From positions 1 through 64,000 of the forward strand of contig JAKOGI010001958.1 of the NCBI GenBank assembly GCA_029747015.1: a DNA stretch of 64,000 nt, written 5' to 3'. This DNA comes from Carnegiea gigantea. Taxonomy: Eukaryota; Streptophyta; Magnoliopsida; Caryophyllales; Cactaceae. Both the position numbers and the translations under genes were made by a program. Shown here in pieces: positions 33,936 through 46,084 of this stretch. Under the pieces are notes generated by a model. It saw only the letters and a program-made list of their open reading frames with translations. It did no database searches and was not told the origin of the DNA. Every line of letters starts with the position of its first letter. The stretch's first letter is position 1.

Positions 33936-36900
33936 ATGGCGTCTAGATTACGGCGTATGTTGTCTTTCAGATCTGATAGTAACCAGGGTAACATCGTTAA
34001 TTCTAATGAACAAAGAACCTTACCTTTATTTAGGGCTCCCAGCCCAGACAATTATGCAAATTGGTCTCTTCCTAGAATAGAGTTAGACACCATTTATAAA
34101 ATTGGCACATTTGATTTCATTAAAGCATATTCTTGCAAAACGCATGAAGAAGTCATTAGTTTACAAAATGGTTTACAAACTATTGACATGCTTAAACAAA
34201 ATGCTATTAATCTACATTTACAAGCAAAGTATCGATTTATGCATATTGGTTTAGTACAAGTAGCCATTAAACCTTTGGTAAGAAAAGGTATTAATGCTCC
34301 CATTTACATGGCTTTACGTGACAAAAGATTACGTAAATACAAATCTTCATTACTTGCTGTTATCCAAACAACATTTGCAAAGGTCCTATATTTTTCAATT
34401 GTTATCCTGATTTTATGGTTGATTTAACCTGTCCTATGACAACAGAAGCCCTCAAACTTGATGTTCATATACAAGGTAACGAATTTTTGGACTTCAAAAA
34501 TTTTGTTGTTATGTATCGTATTTATTTTCGACTTATGAGTACAAATTTAAATACAAGGTTTTTAAACCCTCTTCCTTCCAATTCCCAAGAAACAATTTTA
34601 CTTCAAATTGAAGACGAGAAACCCACTGTCTTCACTCCAAAATTACTCAAATGGGATGAAATAACTCTCCCAGATGAGCTTGAGCTCCACGAGCCCCAAC
34701 CTTCCTTACAAATTGAAAGAAGAGATATTGACGAAATTGTAGAAGAATCTGATGGCAGAATTCTTCTTAAATTTCGTTCTTTCTCTATCAAAGAAACTCC
34801 TGACCATTCTTATCCATCCAATTATAGACGATCATTTTCAGATGTTGCTTCCTCTTCTGAACATTTCGACAATTCGACTCGTTATAGGTTTCGTAATCCT
34901 ATACCTGAGCCCATTATTGATCCTCCATCTCCGACTACATCTGGAATTGGAGCTTCAATTAATGGTATTTCTTTCAAAAATTTCCAAATCGACTGGGATA
35001 TGATCAAAGCTGATTATTACTCAGTTCTAAATACCTCTTTGCGAACTTGGTTCGAACAAATGGATCGTTCATTCATGGAATCCATTAAAAAGGAGTGGAT
35101 TTCAGACATGGAACGTCTTCGTACAAATATTCCTTTCTTTCTTTGGTTCCCTACATTTGCTTCCAAACATGGTCTTCAGAATGTTTACCACATACCCAGT
35201 ATTAATGTTCAAACTTCCATTATGAAAGTTTGGCATTTTCAAAATGGTTCTAGTATCTCCTCTGTCCATCCCCCTACAGATGATCTTAAGCTTCTGTACA
35301 AAGGTGACACCATTTTGGCGACACCTTTTTGCAAAGGCCGGAGGGGAGTGAGGTAGTCAAACTTGATGACCTAAAAAAGGTTCACCAACAAGCCAATTAT
35401 ACCAACACTATCTTTTAAACAATTGCTGAACAGCTTAACCAAGTTTCAGCCCAAATTGCTGAAAACAAGTGAAACCAAATGATCCATACCAAGCAAGAAC
35501 CTAAAGATGAAGGTTCTCCACCTTTCTTCAAAACAGATACTATTCCAAAACCCCAGATTAGAAGCCTTTCATAAACAAACAGAATCCTCCAATAATCATT
35601 ACCTCAAACTCATTTCTGACCAACTCAAGACTCTTGAGTTAGCTTCTTCCAAACCCTCAACATCTTGCATAGACAAAACTTGTCAAAAGATCCAAGATGA
35701 GTCTTCCACTAGTGATGAGTCTAGTGATGACTCAGAAGAGAGTCATGACGTTCAGAGACAAGAAGGTCATGATACTCTGCAAACCATTGACAATATCCTT
35801 GATGAACCAACCACAATTAACAAGCTTCACAATTGGTCTAGAGGTCCAGGAAAGAATTTCTATCCTAGGCCAACTCCACCTGATATTCAATATGAAGAAC
35901 GTGGATCCTTTGCCTCATCTAGTTTTGATGGCAGATCCATTCATCAATGGAATATCGATGGCAAGGCTGAACATGAAATCCTTTCCACAGTCCAAGAAAT
36001 GTGGATGGCACATAATGCTTACAAAACTCAGGGTCATAGTGATACCAACATAGCAGTTGCCCTAGTAATAGGTTTTACAGGTCAACTTAAGTCTTGGTGG
36101 GATAATACCTTTACCACAGAACAAAGACAAGCCATCCTAACGCACAAAAAGATAGTAAGGAACCCTACCACAGGACTTGAAGAAGAACAAGATGATTGTG
36201 TGCAAACTCTTTTGCATACAATTACTCTTCATTTCCTTGGTAACCCAAAAGAAGAGCAAGTCGTTGCTAAAACAATTCTCATCAATTTAAGATGTCCTTC
36301 CTTGACAGATTATAGATGGTATAAGGATGTCTTTCTTATAAATGTTCTTAAACGGGAAGACAATACCCAAGATTTCTGGAAAGAAAGATTTATTGCAGGA
36401 TTACCAAATTTATTTGGTGAAAGAATCCTCAATAAACTTAGACAGAATTTTGGCACAAATGATATCCCGTTTGGATTATTAACATTTGGTCAATTATTTG
36501 GTATTGTCAAAACTGAAGCTTTAAGTCTTTGTAATGAGATTAAGCTTCAATCCAAATATGAGAATGAGCGAACCCAATCTAGAAAGGAGATGGGTACGTT
36601 CTGTGAAGCTTTTGGAATTACAAAGATTATGGCTCCTTCTACGGCCCGTAAAAAGGCCCAGAAGAAACAAAAGCCCAAACCAAGACAGCCCTTTGCTCAA
36701 TCCAAACCTTTTGTCAAAAAAGAAACCAAACCAGTTTCAAAAAAGAAAAGGTCTGCTAAGGACCAAAAGCCCATTGTCTGTTACAAATGTGGCAAAGTAG
36801 GCCACAAGGCTCCTCAATGCAAAACAGAACAAAAGATTAATGAGTTGTTTTCAGAAGATCCAGAACTCAAACAAAACTTCTGGCACTCTCATTAAGGAAC

Positions 36901-38342
36901 CCTCAGGGTCTGAAAGTGAAGACAACTATTATGATGGATCCAGTGATGATTCAGAGTATGAGTCTTCACCAATTAAGACTCTTAATGTCATTTCCTCCAA
37001 ATCCAAAAAAGAATTCCTTATTGAGTTAATAGGACAAATCCCTGACCTAGATGTCAAAAAAGATTATCTTCAGCGCCTCAAAGATTTAATCCTTGAAGAA
37101 GAAGATAAACCCAAAATTCGATTTTGGACCTTCTTCGTCCTTCAATCAAATCTTTGAGAATTATCCTATTCCAAATCCTTTCCAACCCGTTACTACAAAA
37201 CAATTACAAACTGAGCTTAACGAACTCAAAAGTCAAGTTCGATTCTCAAATCAGATGTCATTCTCCTCAAAACAAAAGATTTAGAGATTGATGCAAAAAT
37301 ATCAATGCTGGAATCTCTAAAAGCAAATCCCCCTCTTCCTCCACCTGATTTACATTCCTCAGAAATATCAGAAGTTGATATTCCTCAAACTCAATTTTTA
37401 CAAACCATATCCCGTATTACCTTTCAAAAATGGTACTCTATAGTCAATTTAGTCGTTGATGACTTCTCTATGAATGTCATCACTCTAATTGACAGTGGAG
37501 CAGATCAAAATTGCCTTAGAGAAGGAGTTGTTCCTACCAAGTACTGTGAGCGTTCAAATGAACAGCTTGTCAGTGCTAGTGGTGATCCTTTACATATTCG
37601 TTACAAATTAGAAAAAGGATATAACAATTACTGCTTTAAAAATGTATTTCTTGTTATTAATAATATTACAAATGATTTGATTTTAGGTACCCCTTTTCTA
37701 ACACAAATTTACCCCTTTACTGTTTCAGAAAGTGGTATTCATACAAAAGTTTTGGGAAATCCTATTACATTTCACTTCCTAACCTCCACACACCAAAAGA
37801 AGGTTATGGAATTACAATCTTCCTCAATTTTTAGACAAATCAATTTTATCCAATCAAAACAAAATGCCTTCTTTCCAAACGATCGCATTATAATCTTACC
37901 ATTTCCCAATCCCTCTGCATTCAGGATCATTGAAACTGATGCATCTGACATAGGTTATGGTGGCATTTTAAAACAAAGACTAACCTCGCATGACCAAGAA
38001 CAATTAGTTAGATATCATTCAGGGTTATGGCTCGGTGCACAAAAGAATCACTCTGCAATTAAAAAAGAAATTTTATCCATTGTTCTCTGTGTTACAAAAT
38101 TTCAAGATGATTTATATTTCAAAAAATTCCTAATTCGAATCGATTGCAAATTTGCAAAAGAAATTTTACAAAAGGATGTCAAAAATCTGGTTTCCAAACA
38201 AATTTTTGCCCGTTGGCAAGCAATCCTTTCAGCTTTTGATATAGAATTCATCAAAGGAGAAACAAATGCTTTATATGATTTCCTTACAAGAGAATTCTTG
38301 CAAGAAAAGATTAACACACCAATCTCTCTTGCAGAATTCAAA
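33936..38342 (+). pseudogene. ORF1 of U9: MP, CP, CCHC, AP, RNase H (no RT)
   Basis: The ATG is at 33936. Lesions are a one-base loss near 34368 within MP, frameshifts near 35325-35345 and 35400-35550 in CP, and small indels near 36880, 37120 and 37240 in the acidic linker. From 37305 the frame is open through AP (DSGA 37491-37502), the RT-less join (37860-37905), RNase H and on into ORF2A. CCHC is at 36779-36820. A 9-base loss removes IRN in the protease flap region. Confidence 0.87.
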
Positions 38343-39551
38343 ATGAGTGGAAACAAACCAAGAGGCAAAGACAAAGGCAAAAGCATTCGAAGAGCAGAAG
38401 ATTATCAAATTACTGTCCCTACAAAATTACCTCTTCAAAACCAATTCCAAACCCTAGCCAATTATCCACCCTTACCATACAAAACTGTGGTCTCTCGACC
38501 ACCTACCAAGCCAACCAGTGACAATTCCTACACCGTTCGATATACAGAACATTTGTGGCTAACTACTCACAAAACCATACCAACCACTGACATTTTAAAA
38601 CCTTTGGTCAAAAAGATCTTCGGCAGTCTTCATTTCGCCACTGACCATATACAAAAAACCCAACAGTTTTATGAGCTAATCTTAGTAGATACTCATTCTG
38701 CTGATATTAGCCATACCCATGACAAAACCAACCCAAACCACATACTCTTTTCCAAATGTATTATTCAGCAAGTTCTCAGTGCTCAGCAATGGAAAGATCC
38801 ATTCGAAGAACGACACTTTTCAGTACCATTTGCCCCACAGACCTACAATTACAATGATTATAGAACGGCTTGGTACCGAGCCTTTCTATATTTACCTGAA
38901 ACCCATTCTTGGTTGTTTAATTTTCATGACAATTGTCCCTTACAATTTCCTATTTGGTTTTACTACTGGTGGACTTGGTTCGGATGTTCACTATCTGTAT
39001 TAGCATTAGAAGCCCAAGGCGGATGGGACTTTTGGGACAAGAATATATCCTCCCTGGATGCGTATACAAAAGAACTACAATTCTTTCGGGTAATCAACAT
39101 TGCCTGGATTTTTAGCTGAGAATACAGACTTCAGAATTACTTGAAGAATACATTTCCTCTATCCCTGGTCCGGGTTTACAAAGTTAAATGGTGGCCTGAA
39201 TTCAAAACACAATTATGTGGCAGTGAAAATGTGGAGCACTACTGTCGCACCAAATCTAAGAAGTTCACACTCCACAATCTCCATACATTTGAAGCAAAAA
39301 CATACGTTGGACCTTCTACTCCTAGAAAGAAAGAAAGCCCGTCATCATCAACAAAAACAAAGAACAAGGGTCTGTCCTAAAAGGAGAAAGAAGTTCTTGA
39401 ATATCTTAAAGATGACCCTCAAATGAGACAAATATTTTTACAAAAAATTCTGGACAAGGCCAATGACTCTGATGAAGTCAGTTCAACAGCTTCAAACAAT
39501 AACAAAAATAATGACATGTATCAAGATTTACAAGACCCATATGAATTATGA
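38343..39551 (+). pseudogene. ORF2A of U9, two stops
   Basis: It starts at MSGNKPRGKDKGK in frame with RNase H (no stop between them). It is open to a stop at about 39117-39119 after IFS. A second stop after KGLS lies near 39378. The aromatic core and the YKVKWWPEF motif are present. The C-terminal end DPYEL and natural stop are at 39551. Confidence 0.83.
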
Positions 39552-40229
39552 ACGATTAAAACAAAGGCTGGCACAGGTCACATGAGCTTTGGCAAAATGC
39601 AAAAGCCAAATAATACAGAAGAGCCTGCAAGGGTCATTTGGCCCTTGGCAAAAGTAAAGGCCATTCGTACTAACGAATCTTTTCTTTTGCAGCCTTCGAC
39701 AAAATACACTGTTCATCTACAGTGACCCCACTGACAAAAAGCAAACAGTGTAATGATAAGGATGATGACTCAGCTTTCATTACGTGTCCAAGACAAAAGA
39801 AATCTGCTTTACAAAAAGAAGACTTACCTTTTCAGTACATGAAGGGCGACAAAGAGCATCTACTTTTAATGTCCAAACAAAATTCCAATTATGAAGAGCT
39901 CTCTTTCACCTCTATTTAAGGAGTGCTCGTCAAGAGAAGAAGGCAGATTGAAAAAGAGCGAAAAAGACTGAAAAAGACTGAAGAAGCATCTTCAAGCTTT
40001 CAAAAACTTTCTCTCAGCTTTCTTCACCAAAATATTCTAGCTTTAAGTTACCTTTTGTACTTCTACATTTCGAAGTTTCCAACTTTTCCAAGTTCAACAA
40101 TTTGTAAGTTCTTTGTTTTACATTTCTATCAGTTTTATCTGTTACTCTGTACATTTCAATAAACTTTAAGTAACATTTCAGTTTACATTTCTGTTCCATT
40201 TCTTAAGTATTAACGATCCTATATCCAGT
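39552..40229 (+). promoter_or_regulatory. Intergenic promoter and R region before U10
   Basis: The palindromic block is at 39565-39690. A TATA-like CTCTATTTAA lies at 39910-39919 and AATAAA at 40158-40163. The R region here is more divergent from other copies (about 39920-40220), which suggests that U10's leader comes from a slightly different strain. Confidence 0.82.
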
Positions 40230-40244
40230 TGGTATCAGAGCCAG
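40230..40244 (+). promoter_or_regulatory. tRNA-Met primer-binding site of U10
   Basis: TGGTATCAGAGCCAG matches the complement of the initiator tRNA-Met 3' end over 15 nt. It lies 205 nt before the ORF1 AUG. Confidence 0.93.
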
Positions 40245-40448
40245 TAAGAGCGCATATACTTTCATTTAGAAGTTGTGCTTAGGTGTGTATTTGCATCTCT
40301 GTGTTCATAGAGCTGTGTCTTGCATACAGTGGTGTCCCTAGCGTTGGTCAGCCAAGAAAAATCCGTTGGTCAGCCGTGTGAAGGTGGTCCCGGTGGTGGT
40401 CCCGTTATACACCTGTCTGCGCATAGAGATTTGAATGCATACATAATC
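40245..40448 (+). promoter_or_regulatory. Leader between PBS and ORF1 (U10), with a three-codon uORF
   Basis: The leader has direct repeats of CGTTGGTCAGCC and a G-rich stretch (GGTGGTCCCGGTGGTGGTCC). It ends with ATGCATACATAA, a three-codon ORF whose stop lies 2 nt before the ORF1 ATG. The same end is present before every surviving ORF1 start. Short uORFs near the main AUG support shunting or reinitiation in other caulimovirids; that role here is inference. ORF1's frame is also open upstream for 43 codons but without an AUG. Confidence 0.7.
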
Positions 40449-43400
40449 ATGGCGTCTAGATTACGGCGTATGTTGTCTTTTAGATCTGATAGTAACCAGG
40501 GTAACATCGTTAATTCTAATGAACAAAGAACCGTACCATTATTTAGGGCTCCCAGCCTAGACAATTATGCAAATTGGTCTCTCCCTAGAATAGAGTTAGA
40601 CACCATTTATAAAATTGGCACATTTGATTTCATTAAAGCATATTCTTGCAAAACGCATGAAGAAGTCATTAGTTTACAAAATGGTTTACAAACTATTGAC
40701 ATGCTGAAACAAAATGCTATTAATTTACATTTACAAGCAAAATATTGGTTTATGCATATTGGTTTAGTTCAAGTAGCCATTAAACCTTTGGTGAGAAAAG
40801 GTATTAATGCCCCCATTTACATGGCTTTACGTGACAAAAGATTACGTAATTACAAATCTTTTTTACTTGCAATTATCCAAACTAACATTTGCAAAGGTCC
40901 TATATTTTTCAATTGCTATCCTGATTTTATGGTTGATTTAACCTGTCCTATGACAACAAAAGCCCTCAAACTTGATGTTCATATACAAGGCAATGAATTT
41001 TTAGACTTCAAAAATTTTGTTGTTATGTATCGTATTTATTTTCGACTTATGAGTACAAATTTAAATACAAGGTTTTTAAACCCTCTTCCTTCCAATTCCC
41101 AAGAAACAATTTTACTTCAAATTGAAGACGAGAAACCTACTGTCTTCACCCTAAAATTACTCAAATGGGATGAAATAACTCTCCCAGATGAGCTTGAGCT
41201 CCACGAGCCTCAACCTTCCTTACAAATTGAAAGAAGAGATATTGACGAAATTGTAGAAGACTCTGATGGCAGAATTCTTCTTAAATTTCGTTCTTTCTCT
41301 ATCAAAGAAACTCCTGACCATTCTTCTCCATCCAATTATAGACGATCATTTTCAGATGTTGCTTCCTCGTCTGAGCATTTCGACAATTCGACTCGTTATA
41401 GGTTTCGTAATCCTATACCTGAGCCCATTATTGATCCTCCATCCCTGACTACATCTGGAATTGGAGCTTCAATTAATGGTATTTCTTTCAAAAATTTCCA
41501 AATCGACTGGGATATGATCAAAGCTGATTATTACTCAGTTCCAAATACCTCTTTGCAAATTTGGTTTGAACAAATGGATCGTTCGTTCATGGAATCCATT
41601 AAAAAGGAGTGGATTTCAGACATGGAACGTCTTCGTGCAAATATTCCTTTCTTTCTTTGGTTCCCTACATTTGCTTCCAAACATGGTCTTCAGAATGTTT
41701 ACCAAATACCCAGTATTAATGTTCAAACTTCCCTTATGAAAGTTTGGCATTTTCAAAATGGTTCTAGTATCTCCTCTGTCCATCCCCCTGCAGATGATCT
41801 TAAGCTTCTGCACAAAGGTGACACCATTCTGATGACACCTTTTCGCAAAGGCCGGGAGGGGAGTGAGGTAGTCAAACTTGATGACCTAAAAAAGGTTCAT
41901 CAACAAGCCAATTATACAAACACTATCCTTCAAACAATTGCTGAACAGCTTAACCAAGTTTCAGCCCAAATTGCTGAAAACAAGCGTAACCAAATGATCC
42001 ATACCAAGCAAGAACCTAAAGATGAAAGTTCTCCACCTTTCTTCAAAACAGATACTATTCCAAAACCCAGATTATAAGCCTTTCATAAACAAACAGAATC
42101 CTCAAATAATCATTACCTCAAACTCATTTCTGACCAACTCAAGAGACTTGAGTTAGCTTGTTCCAAACCCTCAACATCTTGCATAGACAAAACTTGTCAA
42201 AAGATCCAAGATGAGTCGTCCACTAGTGATGAATCTAGTGATGACTCAGAAGAGAGTCATGACGTTCAGCGACAAGAAGGTCATGATACTCTGCAAACTA
42301 TTGACAAAATCCTTGATGAACCAACCTCAATTAACAAGCTTCACAATTGGTCTAGAGGTCCAGGAAAGAATTTCTATCCTAGGCCAACTCCACCTGATAT
42401 TCAATATGAAGAACGTGGATCCTTTGCCTCATCTAGTTTTGATGGCAGATCCATTCATCAATGGAATATCGATGGAAAGGCGGAACATGAAATCCTTTCC
42501 ACAGTCCAAGAAATGTGGATGGCACATAATGCTTACAAAACACAGGGTCATAGTGATACCAACATAGCAGTTGCCCTAGTAATAGGTTTTACAGGACAAC
42601 TTAAGTCTTGGTGGGATAATACCTTTACCACAGAACAAAGACAAGCCATCCTAACTCACAAAAAGATAGTAAGAAACCCTACCACAGGACTTGAAGAAGA
42701 ACAAGATGATTGTGTGCAAACTCTTTTGCATACAATTACTCTTCATTTCCTTGGAAACCCAAAAGAAGAGCAAGCCGTTGCTAAAACAATTCTCATCAAT
42801 TTAAGATGTCCTTCCTTAACAGATTATAGATGGTATAAGGATGTCTTTCTTACAAATGTTCTTAAACGGGAAGACAATACCCAAGATTTCTGGAAAGAAA
42901 GATTTATTGCAGGATTACCAAATTTATTTGGTGAAAGAATCCTCAATAAACTTAGACAGAATTTTGGCACAAATGATATCCCGTTTGGATTATTAACATT
43001 TGGTCAATTATTTGGTATTGTCAAAACTGAAGCTTTAAGTCTTTGTAATGAGATTAAGCTTCAATCCAAATATGGGAATGAGCGAACCCAATCTAGAAAG
43101 GAGATGGGTACGTTCTGTGAAGCTTTTGGAATTACAAAGATTATGGCTCCTTCTACGGCCCGTAAAAAGGCCCAGAAGAAACAAAAGCCCAAACCAAGAC
43201 AGCCCTTTGCTCAATCCAAACCTTTTGTCAAAAAAGAAACCAAACCAGTTTCAAAAAAGAAAAGGTCTGCTAAGGACCAAAAGCCCATTGTCAGTTACAA
43301 ATGTGGCAAAGTAGGCCACAAGGCTCCTCAATGCAAAACAGAACAAAAGATTAATGAGTTGTTTTCAGAAGATCCAGAACTCAAACAAAAGCTTCTGGCA

Positions 43401-44874
43401 CTCTCATTAAGGAACCCTCAGGGTCTGAAAGTGAAGACAACTATTATGATGGATCCAGTGATGATTCAGAGTATGAGTCTTCACCAATTAAGACTCTTAA
43501 TGTCATTTCCTCTAAATCCAAAAAAGAATTCCTTATTGAGTTAATAGGACAAATCCCTGACCTAGATGTCAAAAAAGATTATCTGCAGCGCCTCAAAGAT
43601 TTAATCCTTGAAGAAGAAGATAAATCAAAATTCGATTTTGGACCTTCTTCGTCCTTCAATCAAATCTTTGAGAATTATCCTATTCCAAATCCTTTCCAAC
43701 CCGTCACTACAAAACAATTACAAACTGAGCTTAACGAACTCAAAAGTCAAGTTCGTATTCTCAAATCAGATGTCATCCTCCTCAAAACAAAAGATTTAGA
43801 GATTGATACAAAAATATCAATGCTGGAATCTCTAAAAGCAAATCCTCCTCCACCTGATTTACATTCCTCAGAAATATCAGAAGTTGATATTCCTCAAACT
43901 CAATTTTTACAAACAATATCCCGTATTACCTTTCAAAAATGGTACTCTATAGTCAATTTAGTTGTTGATGACTTCTCTATAAATGTCATCGCTCTAATTA
44001 ACAGCGGAGCAGATCAAAATTGTCTTAGAGAAGGAGTTGTTCCTACTAAGTACTGTGAGCGTTCAAATGAACAGCTTGTCAGTGCTAGTGGCGATCCTTT
44101 ACATATTCGTTACAAATTAGAAAAAGGATATATTCGTAATAACAATTACTGCTTCAAAAATGTATTTCTTGTTATTAGCAATATTACAAATGATTTGATT
44201 TTAGGTACTCCTTTTCTAACACAAATTTACCCTTTTACTGTTTCAGAAAGTGGTATTCATACAAAGGTTTTGGGTAACCCCATTACTTTTCCGTTCCTAA
44301 CCTCCACTCATCAAAAGAAGGTTATGGAATTACAATCTTCCTCAATCTTTAGACAAATCAATTTTATCCAATCAAAACAAAATTCCTTCTTTCAAACCGG
44401 ACGCATTAAGACCCTACCATGTCTGCATATTCCTAATCCCTCTGCATACATAATTATAGAAACTGATGCATCTGACATAGGTTACGGTGGCATTTTAAAA
44501 CAACAATTATCATCGCATGACCAAGAACAATTAGTTAGATATTATTCAGGTTTATGGATTGGTGCACAAAAGAATTACTCTACAATCAAAAAGGAAATTT
44601 TATCCATTGTTCTCTGTGTTACAAAATTTCAGGATGATTTGTATTTTAAAAAATTTCTTCTCAGAATAGATTGCAAATCTGCAAAAGAGATTTTACAAAA
44701 GAATGTCAAAACCCTGGTTTCAAAACAAATCTTTGCCCATTGGCAAGCAATCCTTTCCGCATTTGCTTTTGATATTGAATTTATCAAAGGAGATACTTAT
44801 TCTTTGCCTGATCTTCTCACCAGAGAGTTTTTGCAAGGAAAGAGTGACAACAAATTTGCTATTGCAGGATTCAA
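40449..44874 (+). pseudogene. ORF1 of U10: MP, CP, CCHC, AP, RNase H (no RT), inactivated
   Basis: The ATG is at 40449. MP and CP are open to a stop at 42075-42077. CP, CCHC and part of the linker are open from about 42513 to a frameshift near 43400. AP and RNase H are open from 43820 and continue into ORF2A. Key residues are lost: the first knuckle Cys is Ser (43293) and the protease DSGA is NSGA (44000-44011). The RT-less join lies at 44378-44405 (SKQNSFFQTGRIKTLPC). These substitutions would abolish function even without the stops. Confidence 0.88.
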
Positions 44875-46084
44875 AATGAGTGGAAACAAACCGAAATGCA
44901 AAGACAAAGGCAAAAGCATTCGAAGGGCAGAAGATTATCAAATTACTGTCCCTACAAAATTACCACTTCAAAACCAATTCCAAACCCTAGCCAATTATCC
45001 TCCCTTACCATACAAAACCGTGGTCTCTCGACCAACTACCAAGCCAACCAATGACAATTCCTACACCATTCGGTACACAGAACATTTGTGCCTAACTACT
45101 CACAAAACCATACCAACCACTGACATTTTAAAACCTTTGGTCAAAAAGATCTTCGGCAGTCTTCATTTCGTCACTGACCATACACAAAAAACCCAACAGT
45201 TTTATGAGCTAATCTTAGTAGATACTTATTCTGCTGATATTAGCCATACCCATGACAAAACCAACACAAACCACATACTCTTTTCCAAATGTATTATTCG
45301 GCAAGTCCTCAGTGCTCAGCAATGGAAAGATCCGTTCGAAGAAAGACACTTTTCAGTACCATTTGCCCCACAAACCTACAATTACAATGATTATAGAATG
45401 GCTTGGTACCGAGCCTTTCTATATTTACCTGAAACCCATTCTTGGTTCTTTAATTTTCATGACAATTGTCCCTTATAATTTCCCATTTGGTTTTACTACT
45501 GGTGGACCTGGTTCGGATGTTCACTATCTGTATTACCATTAGAAGCCCAAGGCGGATGGGACTTTTGCGACAAGAATATGTCCTCCCTGGATGCGTATAC
45601 AAAAGAACTACAATTCTTTCGGGTATTCAACGTTGCCTGGATTTTTAGCTGGGAATACAGACTTCAGAATTACTTGAAGAATGCATTTCCTCTATCCCTG
45701 GTCCGGGTTTACAAAGTTAAATGGTGGCCTGAATTCAAAACACAACTATGTGGCAGTGAAAATGTGGAGCACTACTGTCGTACCAAATCTAAGAAGTTCA
45801 CACTCCACAATCTCCATACATTTGAAGCAAAAACATACGTTGGACCTTCTACGCCTCGAAAGAAAGAAAGTCCGTCATCATCAACAAGAACAAAAAACAA
45901 GGGTCTCTCCCAAAAAGAGAAAGAGGTTCTTGATTATCTCAAAGATGACCCTCAGATGAGACAAATATTTTTACAAAAAATTCTGGACAAGGCCAATGAC
46001 TCTGATGAAGTCAGTTCAACAGCTTCAAACAACGACAAAAATAATGACATGTACCAGGATTCACAGGATCCATATGAATTATGA
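44875..46084 (+). pseudogene. ORF2A of U10, one stop
   Basis: It starts MSGNKPKCKDKGK, in frame with RNase H. It is open to a stop at 45476-45478 after NFHDNCPL, identical in place to U2. It is open again to the natural end at 46084 (DPYEL). All conserved blocks listed for U3 are present. Confidence 0.83.

Larger units (their letters stand above)
33820..40229 (+). mobile_element. Pararetrovirus unit U9 (ORF2A-type component)
   Basis: Leader (from about 33820, no PBS), MP, CP, CCHC, AP, RNase H, ORF2A, intergenic region, then the PBS of U10. RT is absent. It is the first member of the head-to-tail series U9-U10-U11 on the plus strand. Confidence 0.88.

Noticed and set aside
40320..40448. A 43-codon N-terminal extension of ORF1 upstream of MASRLRR
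   Set aside because: It is open in most copies but has no AUG; the MASRLRR AUG has a good context and follows the uORF.
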